From an uncultured Pseudohongiella sp. (GTDB lineage Bacteria; Pseudomonadota; Gammaproteobacteria; Pseudomonadales; Pseudohongiellaceae), in NCBI GenBank assembly GCA_902531515.1, contig CACAEJ010000001.1, forward strand, positions 1-64,000: 64,000 nt of DNA. The letters are read 5' to 3'. Positions 10,105 through 19,151 of this stretch are shown here, piece by piece. The position numbers and the translations under genes were made by a program. Below the pieces are notes generated by a model. The model ran no database searches and had not been told where the DNA came from. It saw only the letters and a list, made by a program, of their open reading frames with translations. How positions within the stretch are numbered: position 1 is the stretch's first letter; each line of letters opens with the position of its first letter.

Positions 10105-11949
10105 TTAGTTATCTATTTTAAAAACGTACAATTGCCCCCCTTCTGGGATAGATATATCTGCACCCGCGAACGCTGCTATGCCTTGGAAATTACCGGATGC
10201 TATTGCTACATATGCGTCTCCATCTAGTTCATAAGCAATAGGTTGACTGCGAACACCTCCGCCTAGTCGTTTTCTCCAAACCACGTCTCCAGTTTCAGCA
10301 TCAAGCCCTAAGGCATGCCCTGTTTGGCTTCCTGTAAAAACCAAGCCGCCAGCTGTGCTGAGTGTCCCTGCCATCATTGGCTGCGGATCGTAGTATCGCC
10401 AGGCTATGTCTCCGGTGTTGTAGTTAACCGCTGAAATATGCCCGTAGGCCGCAACATCGCCAATTTCATCCGGGACTCCATCAACAGGGATGGGTAATCC
10501 ACCTGTGAACATTTGACCTTCAACAAACATGCTCAGGCCTTTCTGCATTAATTGACAACTCTCTATCACAGGTATGAACGCAAGCCCGAGATCAGGGTTC
10601 AAAGACCCAGCAACAGAGCCGTTCATACCACCTAATGCGCCTGGGCAGATGCGCATTGTTGGCTCCTCACTTGGCAGGGCCTCTGGGTTGACTACAGGTC
10701 TCCCGCTCGGTTCCATAGAGTCTGCCCAATTCAATTGTTCCATATAGCTTGTAGCTCTTATAAACTCGCCATTTGCCCTATTAATTGCGTAAAAGAAGCC
10801 ATTCCGGTTGGCTTGCACTAGCGCTTTGATAGATTGTCCATCCTGCTCTAGGTCTGCTTGGAACAAGTGGGAATTTCCATCGTAATCCCATACATCGTGG
10901 GGTGTGAATTGGTAGTACCAGACCCTTTCTCCTGTATCCGGATCAATTGCTAAAACGCTATCAGAGAAAAGATTATCGCCGAGCCTTGCATCGCCATTCC
11001 AATCTGGAGCTGGATTTCCAGTAGTCCAATAGACCAGATCGAGCTCGGAATCATAGGTACCAATTGTCCACGCAGGCGCCCCGCCAGTTTCGTAAGAATT
11101 CCCCGACCAGGTTTCGTATCCGGGCTCACCTTCAGCGGGAACCGTATAGTGTCTCCATTCTCGCTCACCGGTATTTATATTATACGCATCAAAAAAGCCA
11201 CGTACGCCAAACTCACCACCGCCAACTCCGATTAGCGCAAGATCCTTAACAATTAATGGTGCAGAGGTAGCACTAAATCCTCTGAAATATTCAATTATTT
11301 CTGAGTCCCATAGCTTCTCACCGCTAAATCTGTCAAAGGCCAGGATTCTTGCATCAAGTGTGGCCATAAAGATTTTGTCGCCATGAATTGATGCCCCTCT
11401 ATTGGCAGGTCCGCAGCACAGTCTCAAGTCTTCTGGTTGGGGGTGGTCGTACCTCCAATACATTTCCCCTGTTCTAGCATCAAGAGCGATCAATCTATTG
11501 TACGAAGTCGTGAGATACATAATTCCATCATAAACAATGGGTGAGACAGCAAATTGACCCAAAGTCCCTGACGGAAAACCCCATTCAAAACTCAAGCGAT
11601 CAATGTTTTCGGTGGATAACTGTTCAATGGGGCTGTGTCTATTGTTGCTGTAATCTCCTCCATATTGAAGCCAGTTACGGCCTGAGGCACTCTGGGGCTC
11701 GGTGAGCATTTCATTACTGACAGGACCTTCCCCATCACCAATATCTCGCTGATTGATCCAATGGGTTGTTGAAATTACTAGAGCTTCGGCAACATCATCA
11801 CCGTTAAAAGTGTTTGAGCTTTCAGACATCTCCGGAACATCGGGCGAAGGACTAGACTGCTGTTCGGCTGGAGAACAGCCCCAAAGAAATATTGTTGAAA
11901 GCAGGGTCAGTAACGATAATTTTATGTTAGATCTATTTAGTGATCTCAT
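10105..11949 (-). CDS. PQQ-dependent dehydrogenase, lipoprotein form
   Basis: 614-residue quinoprotein of the methanol/ethanol dehydrogenase type. The signal peptide ends in lipobox LWGC, so the enzyme is probably lipid-anchored in the periplasm. The eight-bladed propeller shows typical pieces: NNRHSPIEQL, the vicinal cysteine pair in LRLCCGPANRGAS (a disulfide that packs on PQQ), TTGNPAPDWNGDARLGDN and HDVWDYDGNSH. There is no C-terminal CXXCH haem domain, so electrons must leave through a separate carrier. The cytochrome c gene 42 nt upstream on the same strand is the obvious candidate. The substrate (an alcohol or aldose sugar) cannot be read from the sequence. Confidence 0.9.
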   Translation of the reverse strand: MRSLNRSNIKLSLLTLLSTIFLWGCSPAEQQSSPSPDVPEMSESSNTFNGDDVAEALVISTTHWINQRDIGDGEGPVSNEMLTEPQSASGRNWLQYGGDYSNNRHSPIEQLSTENIDRLSFEWGFPSGTLGQFAVSPIVYDGIMYLTTSYNRLIALDARTGEMYWRYDHPQPEDLRLCCGPANRGASIHGDKIFMATLDARILAFDRFSGEKLWDSEIIEYFRGFSATSAPLIVKDLALIGVGGGEFGVRGFFDAYNINTGEREWRHYTVPAEGEPGYETWSGNSYETGGAPAWTIGTYDSELDLVYWTTGNPAPDWNGDARLGDNLFSDSVLAIDPDTGERVWYYQFTPHDVWDYDGNSHLFQADLEQDGQSIKALVQANRNGFFYAINRANGEFIRATSYMEQLNWADSMEPSGRPVVNPEALPSEEPTMRICPGALGGMNGSVAGSLNPDLGLAFIPVIESCQLMQKGLSMFVEGQMFTGGLPIPVDGVPDEIGDVAAYGHISAVNYNTGDIAWRYYDPQPMMAGTLSTAGGLVFTGSQTGHALGLDAETGDVVWRKRLGGGVRSQPIAYELDGDAYVAIASGNFQGIAAFAGADISIPEGGQLYVFKIDN

Positions 11950-11991
11950 TTTTCTTTCATCTCCAAAGTCAATAACTGGTTAGAAAAGGGT

Positions 11992-12366
11992 TTACGAGCA
12001 TTTCGCTCTATTTGATTTAAGGAACGCAATGACCTTCCATAGATCATCTTCGCCTTCTGGGAAATTTGTCCCAAATCCAATCATGCGAGTGTTTGGAACA
12101 CCATTGGTAACGGTATTGAAAATTTCTTGATCAGAGCCGCCGTGCTTCCACTCGCAGTCAAATAAATATACTGCGTCGATGACTTCAGGCGTTAGCCTGT
12201 GACAGTATCCCGCGCACGTTCCAACGAAAATAGAGCGTCCACGCTGGACAGCTGCAGCATCTGCTAGATAATCGTCCGCTTGACTTGGTGGCTCTGTGCC
12301 GGGACCACAAGAAACTAGAATGATGGGAATCAAGCAGATTAGAGCTGTAGGTTTTACCATTCGCAT
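11992..12366 (-). CDS. Lipoprotein cytochrome c with CX3CH haem motif
   Basis: 124 residues. The signal peptide ends in lipobox LVSC (Cys20). The haem-attachment site reads CAGYCH at residues 51-56, with three residues between the cysteines instead of two; I checked the codons on the minus strand. Met95 in NTRMIGFG is a plausible axial ligand, and the tail DDLWKVIAFLKS is the usual class I cytochrome c ending. It lies upstream of and in line with the PQQ dehydrogenase, so it is most likely that enzyme's electron acceptor. The spacing may be handled by normal cytochrome c maturation, as for some other variant motifs. Confidence 0.85.
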   Translation of the reverse strand: MRMVKPTALICLIPIILVSCGPGTEPPSQADDYLADAAAVQRGRSIFVGTCAGYCHRLTPEVIDAVYLFDCEWKHGGSDQEIFNTVTNGVPNTRMIGFGTNFPEGEDDLWKVIAFLKSNRAKCS

Positions 12367-12719
12367 AACTAAATTCAGTACCTAGAAATTAATGTAAAGG
12401 CTATCTGCATCATAACCCCAACATAGGATATCGTTTTATAGAATGTAAAAACGACAATATGCTGTAATTTATAGCTTGTAAATTTTATTGCCCTGAAGAT
12501 CTTGTAGACTTCAACTATGCTTAAAGTGAAACAAGAACTTTTAGCTTATGGTTCGAGAGCTATCCAGTATGGCATCCGGTCTGGGGCCAGAAATTTCCTT
12601 TTCAAAATCCGAGACAAATCGACACGTATATTAATACCAGAATATTGTGACAACTGACAACCCTAAAAAAGGCAATAGTTTTCAAATAGCTCAGTTATTT
12701 TGATCATCACAGAGATAGA
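12367..12719. other. Intergenic region, no convincing gene
   Basis: A 353-bp AT-rich gap between the start of the cytochrome c gene (reading leftwards) and the stop of the HexR-like gene. It presumably carries the promoter for the cytochrome/PQQ dehydrogenase pair on the minus strand, but I see no near-consensus -35/-10 pair. A 46-codon open frame on the plus strand (12517-12657) has no ribosome site and no recognisable product. Confidence 0.6.
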
Positions 12720-13571
12720 TCAACTCGGAGTTCTTAGAGCCTTTTGACTTTTTTCGAGGCGTTTTAAATGCTCTTTCAGTAAGGGCTTTCGGTGACGGGC
12801 GACACCTGTTGCCAGAACATCGATTACAACAAGATGAGCAATTCTAGAAGAAACTGGTGTAAATGATTCCAAATCTTCCTCCATATTGACATAAATCGCC
12901 AAATTACAAAGTCGGGATAGAGACGTATTTTGAGGTGCCAAACCAATAACATTAGCTCCAGCCTCCCTAGCAAGTTCTACACTTTGCAGGAGTGCTTGTG
13001 TCTCGCCGGATTGGGAGATTGCAACTACGACATCTTCGGGGCTAAGAGATATTGCTGACATTCGTTGAATATGAGGATCTGTATACGCGGCCGAAGAGAG
13101 CTGAAGCCGAAAAAATTTGTGTTGGGCATCAGCAGCGACAGAGCCAGACGCGCCAAAGCCATAAAACTCGACTCTGCGCGCGCTGCTTATCGTGGCTATT
13201 GCCTGCTCAAGAACTTCAGAGTTAATTTCATCTCTGACTGTTATCAATGAGCCGACGGTCGTATCAAAGACCTTGCTTAGCAGGTCTGCTACCGTGTCGC
13301 TGTCTTCGACAGCAAATTGCGTAAAGACTGATCCAAGGCCAAGTTGTTGAGCCAGCTGTAACTTAAACGACTGGAACCCATCGAACCCTATCGCCCGACA
13401 GAATCGGATTACTGTCGGTTCACTGACAGCAGAATTAGAAGCAAGGTCAACAATGCGCATCTTTATAACTTCACTTGCGTTTGCTAAAACATAAGCTGCT
13501 ACCTTCGCTTCAGATTTGCGAAGAGCGGGTTGGCTCTCGGTGATACGCCTGATTAGATTAGGTGAATTCAA
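12720..13571 (-). CDS. hexR: HexR-like transcriptional regulator (RpiR family)
   Basis: 283 residues: N-terminal RpiR-type helix-turn-helix (about 1-77, with SEPTVIRFCRAIGFDGF) and a C-terminal SIS sugar-phosphate-binding domain (about 120-255, with FYGFGASGSVAADAQHKFFR and AISQSGET). The arrangement, and the ending around SRIAHLVVIDVLATGVA, match HexR, which senses KDPG and controls central carbon genes (zwf, edd, eda, gap) in gammaproteobacteria. None of those targets is in this window; the neighbours are the PQQ operon and a divergent FemAB-like gene. The HexR name is a family-level call; another RpiR paralogue is possible. Confidence 0.83.
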   Translation of the reverse strand: MNSPNLIRRITESQPALRKSEAKVAAYVLANASEVIKMRIVDLASNSAVSEPTVIRFCRAIGFDGFQSFKLQLAQQLGLGSVFTQFAVEDSDTVADLLSKVFDTTVGSLITVRDEINSEVLEQAIATISSARRVEFYGFGASGSVAADAQHKFFRLQLSSAAYTDPHIQRMSAISLSPEDVVVAISQSGETQALLQSVELAREAGANVIGLAPQNTSLSRLCNLAIYVNMEEDLESFTPVSSRIAHLVVIDVLATGVARHRKPLLKEHLKRLEKSQKALRTPS

Positions 13572-13641
13572 GTAGCACCTGTAACATTGAAATCAAGGAA
13601 CATGCTACTGAATTTAACATAATCTAGCCAATAGATTTAAC

Positions 13642-14805
13642 ATGATAAAACGCCACATCCATTTTGTAGAATCAATTGAAGAAATAGGAAGCGAGATATG
13701 GAACAATCTTGCCGGCATCGACAACCCGTTTACACGGTATGAGTTCCTATACTCTTTAGAGTCTTCAGGATGCACTACAGAGGCGACGGGCTGGAAGCCC
13801 TATCATGTTTTAGTGACCGAGGGTGATACTGAGAGAGAAAACTTTGATCGACCAATAGCTGTTATGCCTCTCTATTTAAAGAGTAATTCTTGGGGCGAAT
13901 ATGTTTTTGATTGGTCGTGGGCAGAATCGTATGCAAGGCATGGGATAAATTACTATCCAAAGCTCGTAACTTCTATTCCTTTCACGCCTTCCGTTGGCAG
14001 CAGAATCATGATGCAAGTCGATATTGATCGGGTCACTATCGCGCAATTAATCTATGAAGCCATCCAACTAAAAGCAGAGACTTTAGGAGTTTCATCCTGG
14101 CATGTACTGTTTCCGAAGGAAGAAGAGCATGAGTTACTTTGCAGCATTGGGACCCAGTCACGTGTAGCTACCCAATTTCATTGGTTTAACGATGGCTATG
14201 CTAACTTTTCTGATTTCCTTGCAAGTCTAAATGCAAGAAAGCGCAAAGCAATAAGAAAGGAGCGAAAAAAGATTGAAGATGAGGGAATAACTTTTCGGCA
14301 AACAGGTGGAGCCGATATTAGCGAGGAGCAATGGTCCGATTTCTACCTTTTTTATCAGACTACGTATTTATCAAGGGGAATGCAGGGATACCTCGATATA
14401 GAATTTTTTCGACAAATCGGTGAAGTAATGCCGGAACAGATTTTGTTGATAAATGCGACCAAAGACAGTCGCGATGTAGCTGCAGCGTTATTTCTAAAAA
14501 GTAAGGATTCCTTGTTTGGGCGTTATTGGGGTAGTCGAGTCGACCAACAATTTCTTCATTTTGAAACATGCTACTACCAAGGGCAGGAGTATGCGATTGA
14601 AAACCGGCTAAATGTTTTTGATTCTGGAGCACAAGGAGAGCATAAAATTCAGCGAGGGTTTAAACCTATCTACACCTATTCAAATCATTGGCTTGCAAAT
14701 GATGATTTTTCGCTTGCCGTTAAGAAATTTTTGAGGGAGGAAAGGCTACACATAGAAGAATATAAAACGCAGGCGGCAGCTCTACTGCCGTACAAAAAAC
14801 AGTAG
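13642..14805 (+). CDS. FemAB-like GNAT-superfamily protein (DUF482 type)
   Basis: 387-residue soluble protein. Segments FDWSWAESYARHGINYYPKL, FTPSVGSRI and LNARKRKAIRKERKK are characteristic of the FemAB-like/DUF482 family (Pfam PF04339). The C-terminal half has the GNAT-like part with YWGSRVDQQFLHFETCYYQG and the conserved FDSGAQGEHKIQRGF. Family members are predicted aminoacyl or acyl transferases, sometimes labelled peptidogalycan biosynthesis proteins, but the substrate is not established. The gene is divergent from hexR with a 70-bp gap. Confidence 0.85.
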   Translation: MIKRHIHFVESIEEIGSEIWNNLAGIDNPFTRYEFLYSLESSGCTTEATGWKPYHVLVTEGDTERENFDRPIAVMPLYLKSNSWGEYVFDWSWAESYARHGINYYPKLVTSIPFTPSVGSRIMMQVDIDRVTIAQLIYEAIQLKAETLGVSSWHVLFPKEEEHELLCSIGTQSRVATQFHWFNDGYANFSDFLASLNARKRKAIRKERKKIEDEGITFRQTGGADISEEQWSDFYLFYQTTYLSRGMQGYLDIEFFRQIGEVMPEQILLINATKDSRDVAAALFLKSKDSLFGRYWGSRVDQQFLHFETCYYQGQEYAIENRLNVFDSGAQGEHKIQRGFKPIYTYSNHWLANDDFSLAVKKFLREERLHIEEYKTQAAALLPYKKQ

Positions 14806-14809
14806 AAAT

Positions 14810-15415
14810 CTATTCTGATCGTGAAAATATTAAAATTTGATTATTTGCAGGCATGCTTTCATCGACGACTAAACTTAACCCCGCATTAGCTGCCAGAGTA
14901 TTTATGTTTTCAAAATCTCTGATGCCACTTTTTGGATCTCTTGTTTTTAGCCAGTCATCAAATTGGGCGTTGCTCTCTGTTGTATACTTACCTTCGTACT
15001 TAAACGGCCCGTAAATAAAGACCAGTCCTTGCTTTTTAATGACACCAGGAATCCCCGCAAAAAATCTCTCTACAGACTTCTCAGACATAATATGCAAGCT
15101 ATTGGCTGTAAATAACAATTCGTAGTTACTCATGCCCCAGTTGGAATCGTTTACGTCAAGGGGTAAAGCTAAGGGCAAATTCCGTAAATTTGCTGCGGTG
15201 ATTCTTAGATTTAAATCGGCGACAGCTTTCGGTAGGTCAGATGTTTGCCAATATAAGTTTGGAAATTTCTGAGCGAAAAACTCACCATGCTGGCCTGTTC
15301 CGCCTGCAATTTCGAGGAGGTTTTCTTGACTACAGATGTACCTTCTTAAGACCTTCAGTATAGGGTGTTTGTTATTCTCACATGCCTGACTGTAGGGCAA
15401 ATGTTCTTCGAGCAT
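14810..15415 (-). CDS. DUF938 family SAM-methyltransferase-like protein
   Basis: 201 residues from the ATG at 15415, which has AAGG 6 nt upstream and lies just after the yaaA stop. A longer frame from 15484 would overlap yaaA and adds residues that the family lacks. The segment ENNKHPILKVLRR and the SAM-site-like LLEIAGGTGQHGEFFAQKFP are the DUF938 hallmarks, followed by FTANSLHIMS and VFIYGPFKYEGKYT. The fold is class I methyltransferase; no substrate is known. It is probably co-transcribed with yaaA. Confidence 0.85.
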   Translation of the reverse strand: MLEEHLPYSQACENNKHPILKVLRRYICSQENLLEIAGGTGQHGEFFAQKFPNLYWQTSDLPKAVADLNLRITAANLRNLPLALPLDVNDSNWGMSNYELLFTANSLHIMSEKSVERFFAGIPGVIKKQGLVFIYGPFKYEGKYTTESNAQFDDWLKTRDPKSGIRDFENINTLAANAGLSLVVDESMPANNQILIFSRSE

Positions 15416-15426
15416 GCCTTTTACTC

Positions 15427-16209
15427 TTACAAACCTTTTTTGCGTTTGAAGACTAGTTTCGATTCCGTCGATTCGCCTGAGCAATACGAGTAACCTTCTG
15501 CATCAAACTCCATTAATTTTTCCGGAGATTTGATTCTGTTTTTCACTATGTATGCAGCCATGAGCCCCCGGGCTCTTTTAGCAAAAAAGCTTATTATGCG
15601 GTATCTGTCTTTGGACCAATCTTTAAACTCGGGTGTGACTATTTCAGCATTAACCCCTTTGGCTTTGATTGATGAGAAATACTCATTGCTGGCTAAGTTT
15701 ACGAGAAATCTTGTCGATTTTGGCTGAGCATTTAGTTCCGTATTGATTCTATCTGTAATTTTCGTGCCCCAGAATTCATATAAATTGCTCTTATTTTTTA
15801 TCCCGAATTTGCTTCCCATTTCGAGTCGATAGGCTTGCATCAAATCGAGAGGCCTTAGTATTCCGTAAAGACCGGATAATATTCTAAGGTGTTTTTGAGC
15901 ATAGTTTAGATCATAAGTATTTAACTCCTCTGCCTTGAGGCCCAAGTAGACATCGCCTTTGAAAGCGAAGATAGCTTGTCTTGAATTATCTAGTTTGAAA
16001 GGGGTTTTCCACTCATTGAATCGGTGAAAGTTTTCATTTGCCAGCTTGTCACTGATGCTCATCAATGAGGAAATACTAGCAGGAGAGAGCTTGCTTAGGC
16101 TGCCTACAAGCTCAGAGGCTTCCTTTAAGAACTGCGGATTAGAGTGTTTTTTCGTGGCTACCTTAGAATCGAAGTCTAAAGATTTAGCTGGAGAAATAAT
16201 TGTCAACAT
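15427..16209 (-). CDS. yaaA: Peroxide stress protein YaaA (DUF328)
   Basis: 260 residues, normal length. It starts MLTIISPAKSLDF and contains LSGLYGILRPLDLMQAYRLEMG and the ending EGYSYCSGESTESKLVFKR, the typical order for YaaA. In E. coli YaaA lowers intracellular iron under hydrogen peroxide stress, and its fold binds DNA. The downstream DUF938 gene follows after 11 nt on the same strand. Confidence 0.93.
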   Translation of the reverse strand: MLTIISPAKSLDFDSKVATKKHSNPQFLKEASELVGSLSKLSPASISSLMSISDKLANENFHRFNEWKTPFKLDNSRQAIFAFKGDVYLGLKAEELNTYDLNYAQKHLRILSGLYGILRPLDLMQAYRLEMGSKFGIKNKSNLYEFWGTKITDRINTELNAQPKSTRFLVNLASNEYFSSIKAKGVNAEIVTPEFKDWSKDRYRIISFFAKRARGLMAAYIVKNRIKSPEKLMEFDAEGYSYCSGESTESKLVFKRKKGL

Positions 16210-16237
16210 AAGCTACATTGTCTCAATGAATTTAACT

Positions 16238-16735
16238 TTAATCTTGGGAATCAAATTCCAACCACCATTCCAATGGTGTTGTTCCATCTTCTGGATCATA
16301 TATATTTCCATAATACCAAACCACTTCAGGATAATCTTTACACGTTGTATTTAGCAGAGATTCAATAGTCTCAAAACCTATGGAAATATGGATGGTATAG
16401 ACTAAGGCACGAGGTGTTTGAATATCCAAACAGCCACCTATTTTTTCGAATTTCGAGGTAAGCGCCTGCTCTACATTGATTAGTTCCTCTTGGCCAAATA
16501 CTCTTATGCAAATATTGCCGCTGCGGTTTATTAGTTCATATTCAGCTTTATCTGGGTTAATCTGACGGACGACGTCTCCTGCCGCTAGATTTCGCGTCAG
16601 TAATGGCGACTTCATTAGTCTGAAATGTTGGGGAGTATCAGTCAAGAATTCAACATTCAAGCTCTCGAATACAGGTTCGCCATTTGATTTTATTCCAGCC
16701 AAGAATGGAAGTTCCGCTTTGTCAGGGTTTTTCAA
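16238..16735 (-). CDS. DUF4265-like protein
   Basis: 165-residue soluble protein. The pattern VFESLNVEFL, then RNLAAGDVVRQI and LINRSGNICIRVF, resembles DUF4265 proteins, whose role is unknown. The start is a TTG at 16735 supported by GGGAG five bases upstream; there is no in-frame ATG before residue 41. The C-terminal half is acidic with several Trp. It is upstream of yaaA on the same strand with a 28-bp gap, so it may be the first gene of a three-gene unit. Confidence 0.68.
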   Translation of the reverse strand: MKNPDKAELPFLAGIKSNGEPVFESLNVEFLTDTPQHFRLMKSPLLTRNLAAGDVVRQINPDKAEYELINRSGNICIRVFGQEELINVEQALTSKFEKIGGCLDIQTPRALVYTIHISIGFETIESLLNTTCKDYPEVVWYYGNIYDPEDGTTPLEWWLEFDSQD

Positions 16736-16820
16736 CTTAACTCCCGATGTTTTCTTGGTATATTTTAGGCGCAGTAAAGCTGCAGGCTTGGTTTAAAACA
16801 TATATGAATCGTTTTTTAGC

Positions 16821-17183
16821 ATGATAGAACGCTTTAAAAGAATTGCCACTATTTTGAAGCGAATTCGCTCAATTATTATTTTTTGCGCAGCTTTCAGCTC
16901 TTGTATGATGTTGCTTAGCGTTTTCCAGAGCCCTTGGTTCAGTGGTGAATTTTGGCTTATCCCAAGCCTACTTGCTTTTTGCTGGTTTTTAGTGCTCTTC
17001 AGTTTTGGAGAACTCTTCGCTTCAGTGCCGGATTTATCGGCAAAGCAAACTTATTGGGGACGTAGATTCTTGAATTCGATGCACAGAACTTGGTATCGAA
17101 TTTTGGGCGCCGCTTTAATCATTATTTTTATTGCGTTGATTCTTTTGAGCTATCAGTTATTACGACAGTGGTATCTGAGATAA
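16821..17183 (+). CDS. Small membrane protein of unknown function
   Basis: 120 residues with a basic N-terminus and three hydrophobic helices (about 17-36, 46-67 and 92-113). I do not recognise a family. The ATG at 16821 is the first in frame; no strong ribosome site is visible. It is divergent from the DUF4265 gene and directly precedes the TRAP permease genes (42 bp), so it could be transcribed with them, but nothing links it to transport. Confidence 0.65.
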   Translation: MIERFKRIATILKRIRSIIIFCAAFSSCMMLLSVFQSPWFSGEFWLIPSLLAFCWFLVLFSFGELFASVPDLSAKQTYWGRRFLNSMHRTWYRILGAALIIIFIALILLSYQLLRQWYLR

Positions 17184-17225
17184 ACTTTAAGTAGTAAGAC
17201 CCTTTCGATTTTTGTGGATTGGAAA

Positions 17226-17738
17226 ATGAAGAATTACAGGCTTAATTCGATTATAAAGATCATAGATCAAATAACAGATAAAACTGGTCGCGTTGGCTCT
17301 TGGTGCTCTCTTGTTATGGTAGTGGTTATGGTGCTTGTAGTTATCCTCCGTTATGGACTCCAATTCGGTTCTATAGCGCTTCAAGAATCGGTAATGTATC
17401 TAAACTGTGTAATTTTTACTTTCGGTGTTGCTTTTACATTAAAAGAAGGCGGCCATGTTCGAGTGGATGTCATATATTCTAAACTAAGCAGTAAAAAGAA
17501 GGCTCTAATCGATCTCTGCGGAACTCTTATTTTCTTGACGCTAACGGCTGGGTTCATTTTATGGACCAGTTGGGAATATGTTTCAGTTTCATGGCGTATT
17601 AGAGAAGGCTCTGCTGAGTCAAGCGGTTTGCCTTACGTTTATATCTTGAAAACTAGTATTTTGATCATCCCAATAATGTTATTAATGCAGGGATTTTCTG
17701 AATCTTTAAAAGCCTATAAAATAATTCAAAAGAATTAA
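17226..17738 (+). CDS. TRAP transporter small permease (DctQ type)
   Basis: About 170 residues with four predicted helices. The conserved pattern VVILRYGLQFGSIALQE, then CVIFTFGVAFTLKEGGHVRV and the ending of helix four, identify the DctQ small membrane subunit. I chose the ATG at 17226 because GTGGA lies 8 nt upstream; a GTG at 17214 is possible but has no ribosome site. It is followed 2 nt later by the large permease, an obligate partner in Na+-driven TRAP uptake of organic acids. Confidence 0.9.
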   Translation: MKNYRLNSIIKIIDQITDKTGRVGSWCSLVMVVVMVLVVILRYGLQFGSIALQESVMYLNCVIFTFGVAFTLKEGGHVRVDVIYSKLSSKKKALIDLCGTLIFLTLTAGFILWTSWEYVSVSWRIREGSAESSGLPYVYILKTSILIIPIMLLMQGFSESLKAYKIIQKN

Positions 17739-17740
17739 GC

Positions 17741-19123
17741 ATGGTTCAATTTCTTCCTTTCTTATTGTTCTTCGCGGTATGCGTTTTACTTATGGTTGGC
17801 TATCCGGTGGCAATAACCATGGCAGGTGTGTCGCTGCTATTTGCCGCTGTGGGCAGTATTTTTGGGGGTTTTGATCCAGCTTACATAACGCTCATCCCAA
17901 ATCGAATATTCGGTATTTTGGTCAATCAAAACCTATTTGCCGTACCTCTTTTCGTTTTTATGGGTTCGATGTTAGAGAAGTCGAGAATAGCGGAGAGCTT
18001 GCTTAAGAGCATGGAGATTTTATTTGGAGGGGTCCCGGGCGGTTTAGGACTTGCAGTTATACTTGTCGGGATGTTGTTAGCAGCAAGCACAGGGATTGTG
18101 GGTGCAACTGTGGTCACCTTGGGAGTTCTATCCTTGCCCACAATGCTTAATTCTGGTTATAAGCCAGCTTTAGCTTGCGGCACTTTGTGTGCCACTGGAA
18201 CACTCGGTCAAATAATCCCTCCATCCATATGCTTGGTGCTTCTGGGAGAAGTAATATCCAATGCTTATCAGCAATCTCAATTAGATGCCGGCATCTTCGC
18301 TCCAAATTTCGTGTCAATTGGCGATCTTTTTGCAGGAGCTCTTCTCCCAGGTCTACTCCTTGTGTTGGGCTATGGGGTTTATCTAGTTTTGGTCGCTACA
18401 TTTAGACCAGATGATGCTCCTTCCGGCAAAAAGCCGGCTCTTGAACAGGATAGGAAAAGACAGCTTCTAAGTCTTGCGAAGGGACTTTTACCTCCGGTAT
18501 TTTTGGTTCTATCTGTTTTAGGCTCAATTCTTAAAGGAATTGCGACACCAACCGAGGCTGCGAGCGTCGGTGCGATGGGTGCAATTTTGCTTGCTATCGT
18601 AAAGCGGAACTTGTCTTTAGGCGTACTACAAGAGGTGTCGCTAGAAACAATGCGAACAACGTCAATGATTTACTTGATTCTAGTCGGCGCAACAATATTT
18701 TCTTCTGTGTTTAGGGGGTTTGGTGGAGAAGAGCTAATTGAAGGGTTCTTAACCGGGCTGCCAGGCGGCGTTCTTTCCGCAACTTTTGTCGTCATGTTCT
18801 TCATATTTTTACTTGGCTTTATCTTAGACTTTATCGAGATAACGTTTATGGTTGTCCCTCTGGTAGGACCAGTTTTGCTGGGAATGGGTATTGACCCGAT
18901 CTGGTTGGGCGTAATGATCGCAATCAATCTTCAAACTTCGTTTTTAACGCCTCCTTTCGGTTTCTCACTTTTCTATCTGCGTAGCGTGGTTCCAGATTCG
19001 GTAGCTACGAGCGAGATTTATAGGGGGGTGGTACCTTTTATTATGATACAAATTCTAATTTTGCTACTCATCGCGCTACAACCAGGGATAGCTACTTGGC
19101 TACCTTCGTATTTTGTAAGATAA
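17741..19123 (+). CDS. TRAP transporter large permease (DctM type)
   Basis: 460 residues, strongly hydrophobic with about a dozen helices: the Na+- and substrate-translocating subunit. Typical segments are NLFAVPLFVFMGSMLEKS, ATGTLGQIIPPSICLVLLG, GIATPTEAASVGAMGAI and NLQTSFLTPPFGFSLFYL. Its length and the VPDS segment near the C-terminus fit the mannitol/chloroaromatic branch of the family. It ends 28 bp from the convergent binding-protein gene. Confidence 0.95.
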   Translation: MVQFLPFLLFFAVCVLLMVGYPVAITMAGVSLLFAAVGSIFGGFDPAYITLIPNRIFGILVNQNLFAVPLFVFMGSMLEKSRIAESLLKSMEILFGGVPGGLGLAVILVGMLLAASTGIVGATVVTLGVLSLPTMLNSGYKPALACGTLCATGTLGQIIPPSICLVLLGEVISNAYQQSQLDAGIFAPNFVSIGDLFAGALLPGLLLVLGYGVYLVLVATFRPDDAPSGKKPALEQDRKRQLLSLAKGLLPPVFLVLSVLGSILKGIATPTEAASVGAMGAILLAIVKRNLSLGVLQEVSLETMRTTSMIYLILVGATIFSSVFRGFGGEELIEGFLTGLPGGVLSATFVVMFFIFLLGFILDFIEITFMVVPLVGPVLLGMGIDPIWLGVMIAINLQTSFLTPPFGFSLFYLRSVVPDSVATSEIYRGVVPFIMIQILILLLIALQPGIATWLPSYFVR

Positions 19124-19151
19124 ATTCGGATGGTGCGAGAGATAACACATT

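Noticed and set aside
12517-12657. 46-codon plus-strand frame in the 12.4-12.7 kb gap
   Set aside because: No Shine-Dalgarno sequence, no neighbour to couple with and no recognisable product; kept only as a remark on the region.
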